64,000 bases of DNA from JACCTH01 sp963761985 (GCA_963761985.1 CAVXIT010000005.1:62001-126000); one strand, 5' to 3'; positions 8,918 to 19,515 are shown, counted from the stretch's first letter. The notes: a model not told the origin generated them from the letters alone. Made by a program: numbers and translations.

Positions 8918-11576
8918 GTGCGGCCGGTGGAATCCCAACAGATCCGGCAGGCATTTGTTGACTTTTTCGTCGAACGCGAACATGTTCTGCGTCCTTCGGC
9001 GTCGCTTATTCCGGTCGATCCCACCCTGCTGCTGAACAACGCCGGCATGGTGCCGTTCAAGCCCTACTTCCTCGGCGAGGAAACGCCCCCATACCTCCGT
9101 GCGGTCTCGATCCAGAAGTGTGTCCGCACGATCGACATCGACATCATCGGTACCACCCAGCGGCACCTCTCCTATTTCGAGATGATGGGCAACTTCAGCT
9201 TCGGTGACTACTTCAAGGAGAAGGCGATCCCCTGGGCGTACGAATTCGTCACGGAACGGCTCGGCCTCGATCCCGAGCGCCTCTGGTACACGGTGTACAA
9301 GACAGACGAAGAAGCGCGGGAGATCTGGATCGACGGCGTCGGGATACCGGCCGATCGGGTCCAGTACGGAGGAGCGGACAATTTCTGGCAGATGGGGGTG
9401 CCCGGACCATGCGGGCCGTGCTCTGAGATTTTCTACGACAAAGGTCCTGACTACGGCCGCGAGGGCGGGCCGATCGACGGTGACGAGGATCGCTACGTGG
9501 AGATCTGGAACCTCGTTTTCATGCAGCACATCCAGGACGAGCCCTATCACGTCATTGGGGATCTTCCAGCCAAAAACATCGACACCGGCATGGGGCTGGA
9601 ACGCACCGCAGGCGTCATGCAAGGAGTCGATTCCGTATTCGATACCGACGGCTTGCGCTCGATTCGCGAGGCTGCAGCCGATGCGGTGGGGGTGACGTAC
9701 GGCCGCGCCGAGGAAAGCGACGTGTCGCTTCGCATCCTCGCCGACCATGCCCGCACGATCACCACGCTGATCGCTGATGGGGTGGTGCCGTCGAACGATG
9801 GCCGCGGCTACGTCCTCCGGCGTGTGCTGCGGCGAGCGGTGCGCCGCGGTTGGCAGTTGGGGGCCACCAAGGAACTGATCACGCCGGTCCTCGTCGAAGC
9901 GGCGGTGGCGACCCTGGGCGAGGCGTTGCCCGATCTCCTGCCGAAGAAGGAAATGGTTCTGTCGGTAGTCGTGCGCGAAGAGGAGCGGTTCCGTCGCACC
10001 CTGGCGTCCGGGCTCGAATTGCTCGAAAAGGAAATCTCCGATCTCGGCTCAGAGCAGACTCTGAGCGGAGGCACTGCCTTCAAACTGCATGACACTTACG
10101 GATTCCCGATCGAGCTGACGACCGAGATCGCCCACGAGCGCGGCGTGGAGATATTCCATGAGGGCTTCGAGGAAGAGATGGGCAAGCAACGCCAGCGGGC
10201 TCGTCAGGCCTGGCGAGGTGGCGATGAGGCGGCCAGCGGCGAGTTCTATCGCGCGGTGCTTGACGAGATCGGCCCCACCACCTTCACCGGCTACGAGGAA
10301 GAAGTCGGTACGGGACGGGTGCTGGCGATCGTGCGGGATGGAGAAATGATCGAGCGGGCAGACGAAGGCAGCGAAGTCGAGATCTTCGTCGATGCCACTC
10401 CTTTTTATGCCGAGTCCGGCGGCCAGGTTGGTGACACAGGCACCATCTCAACCGGACACTGGTGAGGTCGAGGTTTGGGACACACGACACGCGCTCGCCG
10501 GGATGCACGGACATCGGTCGAAGGTGCAGAGCGGATTTGTGGCAGTCGGCCAGGACGCCGAGTTGACAATCGATAGTCCCCGACGCGAAAAGATCCGCAA
10601 GAGCCACACCGGGACCCACGTGCTGCATTGGGCTTTGCGACGAGTCTTGGGTGAACACGCGCAGCAAGCTGGATCACTGGTGGAAGCGGGTCGCCTGCGT
10701 TTCGACTTTTCCCATCACACCGGTGTTGGGGGTCCTGAGTTGAGCGAGATCGAAAGTCTCGCCAACACGCGGCTGATCGAGAACGGTCATGTGACAACGA
10801 AGATCACGAGCAAGGAGGAGGCCGAGGCCGAAGGGGCTCTGGCGTTTTTCGGAGACAAGTACGGCGACACTGTGCGTCTCGTGAAGATTGGACAGTTCTC
10901 GGTCGAGCTGTGCGGAGGAACCCACACCCATACCGCAGGTCAGGTTGGCCCCCTGGTCGTGACGGCGGAGTCCTCGATCGGTTCGAACATCCGTCGGGTC
11001 GAAGCACTCACCGGCGAAAACGCCTACGCGCAGCTCGCGGATTGGCGCAGCGGGCTCGCCGAGTCGAGCCGCCTCCTGCGCACCTCCCCGAGCGAGGTTC
11101 CCCAACGGGTGAAAAGTCTGCTCGAGCGGATTGGCGAGTTAGAAGGTCATCTCGACGCATTTCGCCAGCGGGATCGAGACAACCTCGCCGGTCATCTCGC
11201 CGGGGAGGCTGACGCTTTCGGCGACCATCGCCTGGTCGTTTCGGCGCAACCCGATCTCAACCCCGAGCAATTGCGGCTGTTGGCCATGTCTATTCGAGAC
11301 CGCCTCGGGAGCGGCGTTGTCGTGGTCGGCTCTTCTTTCGGGGGCAAGGGCTCTTTGGTCGGTGCGGTCAGCCGGGACCTGGTGGATCAGGGTGTTTCCG
11401 CGGCCGACCTGATCGCGGGTGGCGCACGATTGATGAAAGGAGGCGGAAGCCGCGACCCGGCCCTTTCACAGGCTGGAGGACCGGATGGCGGTCAGCTGGC
11501 TCGCGCCCTCGAGAATGTGGTCGAGACGGCATCATCGGTTCTGGCCGGCCTCGAATCCCAGCGAGAGGACGCGTGA
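8918..11576 (+). CDS. alaS: Alanyl-tRNA synthetase, interrupted by one frameshift
   Basis: AlaRS starting at GTG 8918 (MRPVESQQIRQAFVDFF). The catalytic domain holds the class II motifs (NAGMVPFKPYFLGEE, GMGLERTAGVMQ). The frame shifts +1 near 10454: the first frame reads VGDTGTIST, the second DTGEVEVWDTRHAL, and removing one G of a GG pair joins them. The editing domain has HTGTHVLHWALR and the zinc motif CGGTHTH; the C-Ala domain ends with GGGSRDPALSQAGG. Corrected length 885 residues is normal. The stop overlaps ruvX in GTGA. Confidence 0.9.
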
Positions 11577-11981
11577 CAGGACGCGTTCTCGGTCTCGACT
11601 ACGGAACCAAACGAGTCGGGATCGCCATTTCCGATCCGCTGCGCCAGATTGCCCAGCCTCTGGAAGTGGTGGACCGGTCGCAAGCGGTGGCCCGCGTTCA
11701 GGCCCTCCTCGAAGAATTCGAAGTGTCGATTTGCGTCGTTGGCCTGCCGACCTCACTTCGGGGGCCAGGAGGGCTGGGCGGCAATTTCTGCTCGACAGTT
11801 CGGCGCAGAGATCGAAGAGGCGACGGGTCGCGAGGTCTTATTCGTCGATGAGCGATTTACTTCCGCTACCGCCGAAAAGGCGATGATCGAGGCCGGAGTC
11901 AAACGTCGGCGCCGCCGGGAAACCCTCGATAAGGTCGCCGCCACCGTTATCCTTCAGGCGTTCCTGGACCGTCCTCAATGA
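11573..11981 (+). CDS. ruvX: Holliday junction resolvase-like RuvX/YqgF, one frameshift
   Basis: A small RNase H-fold nuclease family also linked to 16S rRNA processing. It starts at GTG 11573 inside the alaS stop. The N-terminus GRVLGLDYGTKRVGIAISD carries the first catalytic Asp. The frame shifts +1 within a run of five G (11760-11764); removal of one G joins VVGLPTSLR to GQEGWAAISARQF and then VLFVDERFTS. The corrected product is 135 residues, as expected. The stop overlaps mltG in ATGA. Confidence 0.88.
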
Positions 11982-13057
11982 GTCCCTTTTCCTTCCTTCA
12001 GTCCCGCTGGTTGCGGGTTTTGCTTGGTGTCGGATTGACCGCGCTCGTCGTGGTCGTCTCCGCCACCGGCTTGGCGCGCCTGATCGGCGGCTCGGTCGAG
12101 TCGAGCGACGATGACACTTCTACGGTGACGGTTGAACCGGGATTGGATGTCGAGGTCACGGTGCCGCCCGGCGCAAGCGCTCGTCAGATAGCAAGCCTGC
12201 TCGCTGAGGCCGGCGTGATCGAGAGCGCCAACGAATTCGAATTGACGGTCCGCGACCAGGGCATCGCCAACCAGCTCCGCGCCGGCAACTATCGGCTGAT
12301 CACCGGTATGGAGATCGACGAGGTTCTCCCGCGCCTGCTGCAAGGACCGATCGCCGACGCCTATCGGGTGACTATCCCCGAAGGCCTACGGGTCACCGAG
12401 ATCATCGACGTGCTGGTCGACGCGTCGGGACTGCCGCGTGGAGATTTCGAAACTGCTCTCACCCAGGGCGGCGTCCTCTCGGAGCTGCGGACGATGCCGG
12501 CGGCACCGACCCTCACGGATTGGGAGGGCTTGCTCTTCCCCGATACCTACGAGTTCCTTCGTGAGTCGACCGCCGCGCGCATCCTCCAGGTGCTGACCGA
12601 CACGATGGAGGAGAGAGTCGCGTCGGTTAATTGGACGGCCCTCAATGAGACCGGGTTCGACATTTATCAAGGGATGGTGGTCGCTTCGCTCATCGAGTCG
12701 GAAGTGAAGGTGGCCGACGAGCGGCCGCTTGTCTCGAGCGTCATCTACAACAGGCTGCGGGAGGGGATGCCGCTGCAGATCGACGCATCCGTCCTTTATG
12801 GGCTCAACACCAGGGACCCGGGCGATTTCAACAATGAGTCGGAATCGCCCTACAACCTCTACAAATACCCGGGACTTCCGCCGACCCCGATTGGGGCTCC
12901 CGGGCGGTCATCGCTCGAAGCGGCCGCAGACCCTGCGGCGAGCGAGTTCTTTTTCTACGTCCTCTCGACCCCAGAGGGCGGCCATGCCTTCGCCGAGACC
13001 TACGACGAACATCTCGCCAACATCGAAAGGTCGCGGCAGGCTGGCATCCTCCCCTAA
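11978..13057 (+). CDS. mltG: Endolytic murein transglycosylase MltG (YceG-like)
   Basis: A 359-residue inner-membrane protein that cuts nascent peptidoglycan glycan strands. One N-terminal membrane helix (residues about 11-30) precedes a LysM-like part and the YceG catalytic domain, with the catalytic Glu in VVASLIESEVKVADERP and the signature VIYNRLREGMPLQIDASVLYG. The end region NLYKYPGLPPTPIGAPG is also typical. The gene lies in the conserved alaS-ruvX-mltG-aroE order and overlaps ruvX by 4 nt. Confidence 0.92.
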   Translation: MSPFSFLQSRWLRVLLGVGLTALVVVVSATGLARLIGGSVESSDDDTSTVTVEPGLDVEVTVPPGASARQIASLLAEAGVIESANEFELTVRDQGIANQLRAGNYRLITGMEIDEVLPRLLQGPIADAYRVTIPEGLRVTEIIDVLVDASGLPRGDFETALTQGGVLSELRTMPAAPTLTDWEGLLFPDTYEFLRESTAARILQVLTDTMEERVASVNWTALNETGFDIYQGMVVASLIESEVKVADERPLVSSVIYNRLREGMPLQIDASVLYGLNTRDPGDFNNESESPYNLYKYPGLPPTPIGAPGRSSLEAAADPAASEFFFYVLSTPEGGHAFAETYDEHLANIERSRQAGILP

Positions 13058-13850
13058 GTGAGGCTCGCGCTCCTTGGTGATCCGGTTGCGCACTCGCTGT
13101 CTCCCGCAATCTTCGCTGCGGCATTCGCAGCAGCTGGGCTCGAAGGCACGTACGAGGCTCGTTCGGTCAATGAAGAAGGTGTACGAACCGCCTTTCGAGA
13201 GCTGAGCGGTGGTGAGCTCGACGGAATCAACGTCACCATGCCGCACAAATTCCTGGCTTCCAAGCTCTGCGATCGTCTCGATCCGAAGGCGATGCGGGCG
13301 GGCTCGGTCAACACCATCGTCTTGGCGGAAGGAGAGCCAGCCAAAAAGGAGTTAGTTGGCTATTCGACCGACATCGACGGGATTCAGGAATGCTGGCGAG
13401 CCTTTCCGGTGAACCGACCGGTTCTAATTCTGGGAGGCGGCGGCGCGGCCGCTGCGGCGCTGGTAGCACTCTCCGAGTTTGAACCCTACGTCAGCGTCCG
13501 GCGATTCGGCCAGGGTGCCGAGCTTGGAGCCCGGGTCGGCACAGAGGTGGGCGAAATCCATTGGGGCGTGCCCGTAGTGGGAGCCATTGTCGTCAACTGC
13601 ACACCCCTGGGAATGAAAGGCGAGACGCTGCCGGAACCTGTGCTTGAACTGGCGGGGGGCCTTTTCGACCTTGCCTACACGCAGTCAACCCACGTCCGCC
13701 ATTTCCTTCATGGCCTCCAGAGGACTACCCGTCGTGGACGGGCTCGAGCTGCTGGTCTCACAGGCCGGGCACGGATTTAGGCTCTTCACAGGAGTCGAAC
13801 CACCCCTCGCGGCGATGCGGGCAGCCGTGAAAACCCCTAAAGCAAGCTAA
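13058..13850 (+). CDS. aroE: Shikimate dehydrogenase, one frameshift near the 3' end
   Basis: Reduces 3-dehydroshikimate with NADPH in the shikimate pathway. It starts at GTG 13058 immediately after the mltG TAA. Substrate-binding motifs are LLGDPVAHSLSPAIF, NVTMPHK and STDIDG; the Rossmann loop is LILGGGGAAAAAL. The frame shifts +1 in the C-run 13689-13691, after FDLAYTQST, and continues ISFMASRGLPVVDGLELLVSQAG, the conserved C-terminal helix. Corrected length is 263 residues. The basic reading without the shift would lose the last 50 residues. Confidence 0.88.
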
Positions 13851-13896
13851 GCCCGACGCCGAATTCATCTCAACGACCCCGAGATAAAGGTTGAGC

Positions 13897-15012
13897 ATGT
13901 CGTTAACAGGGCACATAGACGTCTTCCCTTTGGAGGAAGTACTCCGCCTTTTGGCGCGTTCGTACAAGACCGGCTGCTTGCGCGTTGATGCTGCAGACCT
14001 CCACGGACGCATCTTCCTCAGCGGGGGCTCGTTGACCTTCGCCACCGTCGGCACCGACGAAGACACGCGGCGCCAGCTGCTCGCTTCGAAGGCGGCCAGC
14101 GATGAAGCGATCAGAGCCGCCGAAGTCGGAGGTCGCTCGCTCAGCGATGACGACCAGGGAGCCGCCGGCGATTTCTTCAAGGAAGAAGTGGTCGAAAGCC
14201 TTTATCGAATCCGCAAGCCCGGCAAGGGTCAGTTTGTTTTCAATGTTGACGTTGCTCCCCGCTACCGCAGTGAGAGCACCTTCGACGTTGAGCTTTGCGT
14301 CGCGGAAGCAGATCGGCGAGCGGCGGAGTGGGCTGATATCGAGTCGGTTATCAGCAGCATCGAGCAGTCGCTTCGTATCGTTGCGGAGGCTCCGCACAAC
14401 GAGCCGGTCACGCTGGCTCCGAATACCTGGAAACTGGTTGCCAATTTCGACGGAGTTTCGTCTGTGCGAGCCATGGCCGACCGTCTCGGTTCGAGCCGGT
14501 TCCGGGTTGCCAAAGATCTCGCCGCGCTGGTCCGTGGCGGTTTGGTGGAAACGATCGCAGCCGACTCACCGACTCGTTACGAAACGCCTCGCCGCGAGAC
14601 ATCTGTCACCCTCGAGCCCCAAACGGATTACTCGACGGACTACCCGGTTTCGGACATAGCCGAGGCCGACACCACCGAAGTGGCTGTCGATCATCAATAC
14701 GCCCCAGAGGCACCAGCACCGTCGCAAGCAACGGCACAGGTCGAGCTGGTTCCGGCGGAAACCGCGGAAGCAACCGAAACTCCCGACTACAACCGGAGCT
14801 GGTGGAGCGAGGCAGTCGACACCAAGGACGAGACTGAAGCCGGATCCTCCGAAGAGGACGCCGAAGCCGAAGTCCCGGCTGGCGAGTCATTCCTCGACCG
14901 GGTCTTCTCTCAGCTGAATGAGAATCCGGAAGGTCAGGGCGGTCCCAGTCCAGTATCCACCCACGGTTTTCTCAAGCGCCGGCGCATGAGCTCAGTCGGT
15001 CTGGACGAGTAA
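13897..15012 (+). CDS. DUF4388 (PATAN) domain protein with acidic C-terminal tail
   Basis: A 371-residue cytoplasmic protein. The first 110 residues match the DUF4388/PATAN domain (MSLTGHIDVFPLEEVLRLLA, KTGCLRV, GRIFLSGG). A middle part around residues 165-220 looks like a winged helix (NFDGVSSVRAMADRLGSSRF). The last 150 residues are rich in Glu/Asp/Pro and probably disordered. ATG 13897 is preferred over TTG 13891 because AAAGG lies 6 nt before it. PATAN proteins are linked to regulation and pili or gliding in other bacteria; the next gene is a prepilin peptidase. Exact role unknown. Confidence 0.75.
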   Translation: MSLTGHIDVFPLEEVLRLLARSYKTGCLRVDAADLHGRIFLSGGSLTFATVGTDEDTRRQLLASKAASDEAIRAAEVGGRSLSDDDQGAAGDFFKEEVVESLYRIRKPGKGQFVFNVDVAPRYRSESTFDVELCVAEADRRAAEWADIESVISSIEQSLRIVAEAPHNEPVTLAPNTWKLVANFDGVSSVRAMADRLGSSRFRVAKDLAALVRGGLVETIAADSPTRYETPRRETSVTLEPQTDYSTDYPVSDIAEADTTEVAVDHQYAPEAPAPSQATAQVELVPAETAEATETPDYNRSWWSEAVDTKDETEAGSSEEDAEAEVPAGESFLDRVFSQLNENPEGQGGPSPVSTHGFLKRRRMSSVGLDE

Positions 15013-15092
15013 CACCGCTCCTACATCTCAGCGGCGGGTCCCGTTTCCCGAGCACGTGCTCGATAAGCCGTGCTTGATAATTTGGCTAGGCA

Positions 15093-15800
15093 ATGATTCC
15101 GACCGCCGTTGTGGCCTTGCTCGGCCTCGTCCAGGGTCCCTGGCTGCACAGTTGGGCGGTGGCTGCCGGCCGGGACGAGACGTTTTCGTTCGGTCTCGCC
15201 TGCCCTAGAGGATCGGGACACGAGTCCTCCGGAGTTAGATGCCCGTGTGGACGGCTCCGATGGCGGGAGTTCGTTACCGCGCTCGGAGTTGGCGGCGTCT
15301 ATTGGGCGATGGCCGCCACCCTGAACATCAATCTGGTCCTCGTCGCCCACTTGGCGATGGTGTCATTGACTTCGATGTTGATCATCACCGACCTCGACCA
15401 CTTCCGCATACCCAACCGGCTTCTCTATCCGGGCGGCACTCTTTGCATCCTGCTGCTGAGCGGAGCAGCCTCGCTCGAAAACGCGGCGCCGTCCCTGCTC
15501 GGGGCGCTACTGGGAGCAATTCTCTATTCGGGTTTGCTTTTTCTGGTCTTCCTCGTAGCGAAGGGCGAAGGTTTCGGATTCGGTGACGTGAAGCTTGCGG
15601 TGCTCCTGGGCTTCTTTGCCGGTTTTCACACCTTGCCGGTGTTGGCATATGCGCTCTTTATCACCTCGCTCATCGGTGGGATCCCCGCCCTGGTGCTCCT
15701 TCTCATGGGCAAGAGCCGGCGGTTGGCAATTCCCTATGGCCCTCCGCTGATCCTGGGAACCTGGGCCGCGATCGTCTGGGCACCTTCCCTGCTGGCCTAG
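15093..15800 (+). CDS. Type IV prepilin peptidase (A24 aspartyl protease)
   Basis: A 235-residue polytopic membrane protein with about seven hydrophobic segments. The two catalytic aspartates are in ITDLDHFRIPNRL and GEGFGFGDVKLA, the hallmark of PilD/GspO peptidases that cut prepilin leaders. The N-terminal cytoplasmic loop is shortened, with only CPCGRLRW, so N-methyltransferase activity is uncertain. No pilin or pilus ATPase gene is visible in the window. It follows the DUF4388 gene. Confidence 0.88.
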   Translation: MIPTAVVALLGLVQGPWLHSWAVAAGRDETFSFGLACPRGSGHESSGVRCPCGRLRWREFVTALGVGGVYWAMAATLNINLVLVAHLAMVSLTSMLIITDLDHFRIPNRLLYPGGTLCILLLSGAASLENAAPSLLGALLGAILYSGLLFLVFLVAKGEGFGFGDVKLAVLLGFFAGFHTLPVLAYALFITSLIGGIPALVLLLMGKSRRLAIPYGPPLILGTWAAIVWAPSLLA

Positions 15801-15822
15801 CGGCGCTCCCTACCATTCCGTT

Positions 15823-16989
15823 GTGTTTCGATTCCTCACCGCCGGCGAGTCTCATGGCGCGGGCCTGGTGGCAGTCGTCGAAGGGTTGCCGGCGGGCCTC
15901 GAAGTTGCGGCCGGCGGCATCCAGAGTGAGCTCGCGCGTCGCCGTCTCGGCTTTGGTCGGGGCGCCCGCATGCGCATCGAACGAGACGAGATTGAAATCC
16001 TCGCAGGCGTCCGCCATGGCCTGACGTTGGGTTCGCCGGTTGCGGTGATCATTCGCAACACAGAATGGGAGCGCTGGTCGCAAACGATGAGCGCCGAACC
16101 AACTCCTGAACCTACTGACGATCGCGGCCGGGCTCTGACCACACCACGCCCGGGCCACGCCGACCTGGCCGGAATGATGAAATACGACACTCACGACGCG
16201 CGTGACGTGCTCGAACGGGCATCTGCCCGGGAGACGGCGGCCCGTACCGTGGTGGGTTACCTGGCCAAGCAGCTGCTGAGAAGTGCCGGCATAGAGGTCC
16301 TATCGCACGTGATCGCCATCGGCAAGGTGACGGCTCCCGACACTCCGCTGCCCAAGTACAAGGACCTGGCGGCGATCGATGCCTCTGAGGTTCGGTGCTT
16401 CTACCCCGAAGCCGGGGTCGCGATGGTGGAAGCCATCGAAAACGCCAAGGCAGATCGCGAGACACTTGGCGGAGTCGTGGAGGTGATCGCTTATGACGTT
16501 CCAACCGGCCTCGGCAGTCACGTGCACTGGGATCGCAGGCTCGACGCCCGGCTGGCCCAGGCCTTGATGTCGATTCATGCGATCAAGGCTGTCGAGATGG
16601 GAGACGGCAACGACGTTGCTACCCGGCCTGGCACCGAGGCCCACGATGAGATTTTCTTTGAGGACGGCGCCTATACCCGCCACACCACCCGGGCCGGAGG
16701 CACCGAAGGCGGCATCTCGATCGGCGGTTTGCTCAGAGTCCGCGCTTCGATGAAGCCGATCTCAACCGTGTTGAAAGGCCTTCAGAGTGTGGACGTTGAG
16801 ACTCACTCGGCCGAGAAGGCCTTCTATGAGCGGTCTGACACCTGTGCAGTGCCAGCTGCAGGCGTGGTCGCCGAGCAGATGGTGGCCATCGTGCTCGCTC
16901 AGGAATGCCAGCGGGTCCTGGGTGGCGACACCATTTCGGACTTCGTCAGAAATGCGACCGCCTGGCGCGAGCGCCTCGCCGAATTCTGA
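15823..16989 (+). CDS. aroC: Chorismate synthase
   Basis: Makes chorismate from EPSP using reduced FMN. It starts at GTG 15823 and is 388 residues long. Signatures are FLTAGESHGAGLV near the N-terminus, ARETAARTVVGYLAKQLL in the middle and AGGTEGGISIGG near the C-terminus. First gene of the aroC-aroK-aroB-efp-nusB run. Confidence 0.95.
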   Translation: MFRFLTAGESHGAGLVAVVEGLPAGLEVAAGGIQSELARRRLGFGRGARMRIERDEIEILAGVRHGLTLGSPVAVIIRNTEWERWSQTMSAEPTPEPTDDRGRALTTPRPGHADLAGMMKYDTHDARDVLERASARETAARTVVGYLAKQLLRSAGIEVLSHVIAIGKVTAPDTPLPKYKDLAAIDASEVRCFYPEAGVAMVEAIENAKADRETLGGVVEVIAYDVPTGLGSHVHWDRRLDARLAQALMSIHAIKAVEMGDGNDVATRPGTEAHDEIFFEDGAYTRHTTRAGGTEGGISIGGLLRVRASMKPISTVLKGLQSVDVETHSAEKAFYERSDTCAVPAAGVVAEQMVAIVLAQECQRVLGGDTISDFVRNATAWRERLAEF

Positions 16990-16992
16990 TCG

Positions 16993-17496
16993 ATGCCGCT
17001 TTGGCTGATCGGCATGATGGGGTCCGGAAAGTCCCAGGTAGCGGCGGAGTTGGCTGCCCGCCGGAATGTGAAGTTTCTCGACAGCGATGACATGGTCGAG
17101 GAGATGGCCGGGATGAAGGTCGAGCAGATCTTCGAGACCGAAGGCGAGGCAAGTTTTCGGAGACGAGAGAGCGAAGCGGTCCTGGCGGCCGCTACCGAGA
17201 CCGAAGCGGTGGTCGCCACCGGCGGGGGAGTGGTCACTGTCGCAACCAACGTCTCGATCATGAAGCAGTCCGGCACAGTGGTTTGGCTGAAGGCAACAGT
17301 CGAAACTCTTGCCGATCGGCTCGAGGAGGTGACAGATCGGCCGCTACTGGCGGGAACCGATAAACGGACCGCCCTCGCCAACCTGCTTGAAGAACGCTTC
17401 GAGGCATATGCCGGCGCCGCCGACTTCACAATCGAGACCGATCGGCTCCAATTGGCCGAGATCGTGGGCCTGGCAGAGGCAATGTGGAACGCCTAA
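16993..17496 (+). CDS. aroK: Shikimate kinase
   Basis: A 167-residue P-loop kinase that phosphorylates shikimate. Walker A is GMMGSGKSQVA at residues 7-17; the shikimate-binding D and R appear in FLDSDDMVE and SFRRRESEAV; ATGGGVV is the conserved GGG motif. It starts 3 nt after the aroC stop and its 3' end overlaps aroB by 13 nt, suggesting translational coupling. Confidence 0.93.
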   Translation: MPLWLIGMMGSGKSQVAAELAARRNVKFLDSDDMVEEMAGMKVEQIFETEGEASFRRRESEAVLAAATETEAVVATGGGVVTVATNVSIMKQSGTVVWLKATVETLADRLEEVTDRPLLAGTDKRTALANLLEERFEAYAGAADFTIETDRLQLAEIVGLAEAMWNA

Positions 17497-18506
17497 CTAT
17501 CGGACCGGTGTCCTCAGAGCAACAGAGCGAGATCCTCTTCACCCGGGGGTTGCCCGCCTCGGTATTGCCCGAGCGCAGCGACCGCGAGCGCACGGTGGTT
17601 CTGTATTCGCCAGGTGCGAGATCGATGGCTCACCGCGTTGCCGCAAGCGCGGAGACTGATCGGCTGTGCGAACTGGCGGATCGTGAAGAGGCGAAGACTC
17701 TCGCCGAAGTCGCTCGCATCTACGAATGGCTCTCGGCCCAGCAGCTCGGCCGACATGACACGATCATTGGAGTCGGCGGTGGGGCGACAACCGATGTTGC
17801 GGGCTATGTCGCATCAACCTGGCTGCGGGGTGTCGAATCGATCCTGATCCCGACAACGCTGCTGGCAGCCGTGGACGGGGCCATCGGAGGCAAGACTGCC
17901 GTCAATCTCGGGGGCAAGAACCTGGTCGGGACGTTCCATCTCCCATCGCGCGTTGTCATCGACATTGAGACTCTCGAAGGACTCCCAGATGAACTTCGGC
18001 GCGAGGGAATTGCCGAGGCGCTCAAGGCAGGCTACGTGGGCGACCCCGAACTCGTCTCAATTCTTCAGTCGAACGAGCCGCGCCTTGACGAGGTTGTGCG
18101 TCGGGCAGTTGCGGTCAAAGTCGACGTGGTAGGAAACGACTATCGGGAAAACGACCGCCGGGCCATCCTCAACTTTGGCCATACGATCGGACACGCAATA
18201 GAAATCCTCGGGTCGATGCCGCATGGACTGGCAGTGGCCGTGGGCATGGTTGCTGCGGCCACGATTTCGGCCGCCCGCTTTGGATTCGACAGCCGCCGAC
18301 TGGTGGAAACCGTGTTCGGCCTCGGTCTTCCAGTGGCCGCGGCGGGCATCAGCCGCGGGCCCGCGCTTGACCTCGTCCAGAAGGACAAGAAGCGAAGCCG
18401 TCAAGGAACGCGAATGGTCCTGCTCAGGCAAGTGGGGGATCCCGTGGTTGAGGTGGTGTCACCGGAGATGGTCGAGCTCGGGTTGGCGGCGGTTGGCATC
18501 GCCTAA
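17484..18506 (+). CDS. aroB: 3-Dehydroquinate synthase
   Basis: A 340-residue NAD-dependent enzyme of the shikimate pathway. Diagnostic segments are IIGVGGGATTDVAGYVAS, IPTTLLAAVDGAIGGKTAVN, GGKNLVGTFHLP and LNFGHTIGHAIE (metal-binding His). The start ATG 17484 lies inside aroK. Together with aroE, aroK and aroC four of the seven common shikimate steps are encoded within 5.5 kb. Confidence 0.93.
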   Translation: MERLTIGPVSSEQQSEILFTRGLPASVLPERSDRERTVVLYSPGARSMAHRVAASAETDRLCELADREEAKTLAEVARIYEWLSAQQLGRHDTIIGVGGGATTDVAGYVASTWLRGVESILIPTTLLAAVDGAIGGKTAVNLGGKNLVGTFHLPSRVVIDIETLEGLPDELRREGIAEALKAGYVGDPELVSILQSNEPRLDEVVRRAVAVKVDVVGNDYRENDRRAILNFGHTIGHAIEILGSMPHGLAVAVGMVAAATISAARFGFDSRRLVETVFGLGLPVAAAGISRGPALDLVQKDKKRSRQGTRMVLLRQVGDPVVEVVSPEMVELGLAAVGIA

Positions 18507-18520
18507 CCTCGGCAACTGAG

Positions 18521-19078
18521 ATGGTTTCCACCAATGACGTCCGACCGGGACAAGCGCTCGACCTCGATGATGGCATTTTCACCATCCTCGAGTATCAGCA
18601 TGTGAAGCCTGGCAAGGGCAGAGCATTCGTCCGGATGAAGATTCGCAACCTGGAGACCGGTCAGGTCCTCGATCGCACCTTTCGAGCTGGAGAAGATGTC
18701 TCCCAGGCGATCATCGACCGGCGGGAGCACACGTTTCTCTACCGAGATGACATGGGCTTTCACTTCATGAATCTCGACGATTTCAGCCAATTTGCCATGG
18801 CGCCCGAAGAGGTAGGGGAGGCGTCGGACTACTTGATCGATGGGTCAAGCGTCACACTCGCGCTTTACAAGGGCAACCCGATCTCGGTGGATCTGCCGGC
18901 CTCGGTAGAGGTCGAGGTGACATATACGGAGCCCGGCGTTCGGGGCGATCGGGTTAGTGCGGCGACCAAGCCAGCCACGACCCAGACCGGGTTGGTGGTC
19001 CAGGTTCCGCTTTTCGTGAATATCGGTGACCGGATCAAGATCGATACCCGTTCGGGCAGCTACATCACCCGGGCGTGA
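18521..19078 (+). CDS. efp: Translation elongation factor P
   Basis: A 185-residue EF-P that relieves ribosome stalling at proline runs. The acceptor loop reads KPGKGRAFV, retaining the family's lysine in the tip. The end IGDRIKIDTRSGSYITRA is the canonical OB domain III signature. Its stop overlaps the nusB GTG start by 4 nt. Confidence 0.94.
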   Translation: MVSTNDVRPGQALDLDDGIFTILEYQHVKPGKGRAFVRMKIRNLETGQVLDRTFRAGEDVSQAIIDRREHTFLYRDDMGFHFMNLDDFSQFAMAPEEVGEASDYLIDGSSVTLALYKGNPISVDLPASVEVEVTYTEPGVRGDRVSAATKPATTQTGLVVQVPLFVNIGDRIKIDTRSGSYITRA

Positions 19079-19515
19079 ACACCGAAGCGCGCCAGTTGGC
19101 GATCGAGGCCCTCTACGAGGCTGACCAACGTGAGGTCGCCGAGGTGGGTGAAGGCTTGCCGGCCAGGGCCGAACGCATGGTTGCCGGAGTCCTCGAGCAT
19201 CAGGCCGAACTTGACCGCCAGATCGACGCCGTCTCGGACCACTGGCGGATCAACCGAATGCCGGTCGTGGATCGCGCCATCCTGCGGCTCGGGCTCTACG
19301 AGCTCCTATACGAACGAGACACGCCACCGGCCGTGGTCGTCGCCGAGGCCGTCCGCCTGGCGAAGGTTTTCGGGACCGAGAAGAGCGGCTCCTTCGTCAA
19401 CGGCATCCTCGCAACACTCGTCACTCAGGTAAAAGCATCGAGGCTGGGTTCCAGTGCCAAGCCCCAGGGGTCAGGGATGAGGGATCAGGCGTCTGAAGAT
19501 GTCTCTGATTCCTGA
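19075..19515 (+). CDS. nusB: Transcription antitermination factor NusB
   Basis: A 146-residue helical protein that binds boxA RNA with NusE in rRNA antitermination. N-terminal EARQLAIEALYEADQRE and C-terminal FVNGILATLV are typical. The last 20 or so residues after that (VKASRLGSSAKPQGS...) are unlike NusB and are encoded by the repeat region that follows, so the tail is probably an extension created by that repeat. Confidence 0.9.
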   Translation: MNTEARQLAIEALYEADQREVAEVGEGLPARAERMVAGVLEHQAELDRQIDAVSDHWRINRMPVVDRAILRLGLYELLYERDTPPAVVVAEAVRLAKVFGTEKSGSFVNGILATLVTQVKASRLGSSAKPQGSGMRDQASEDVSDS

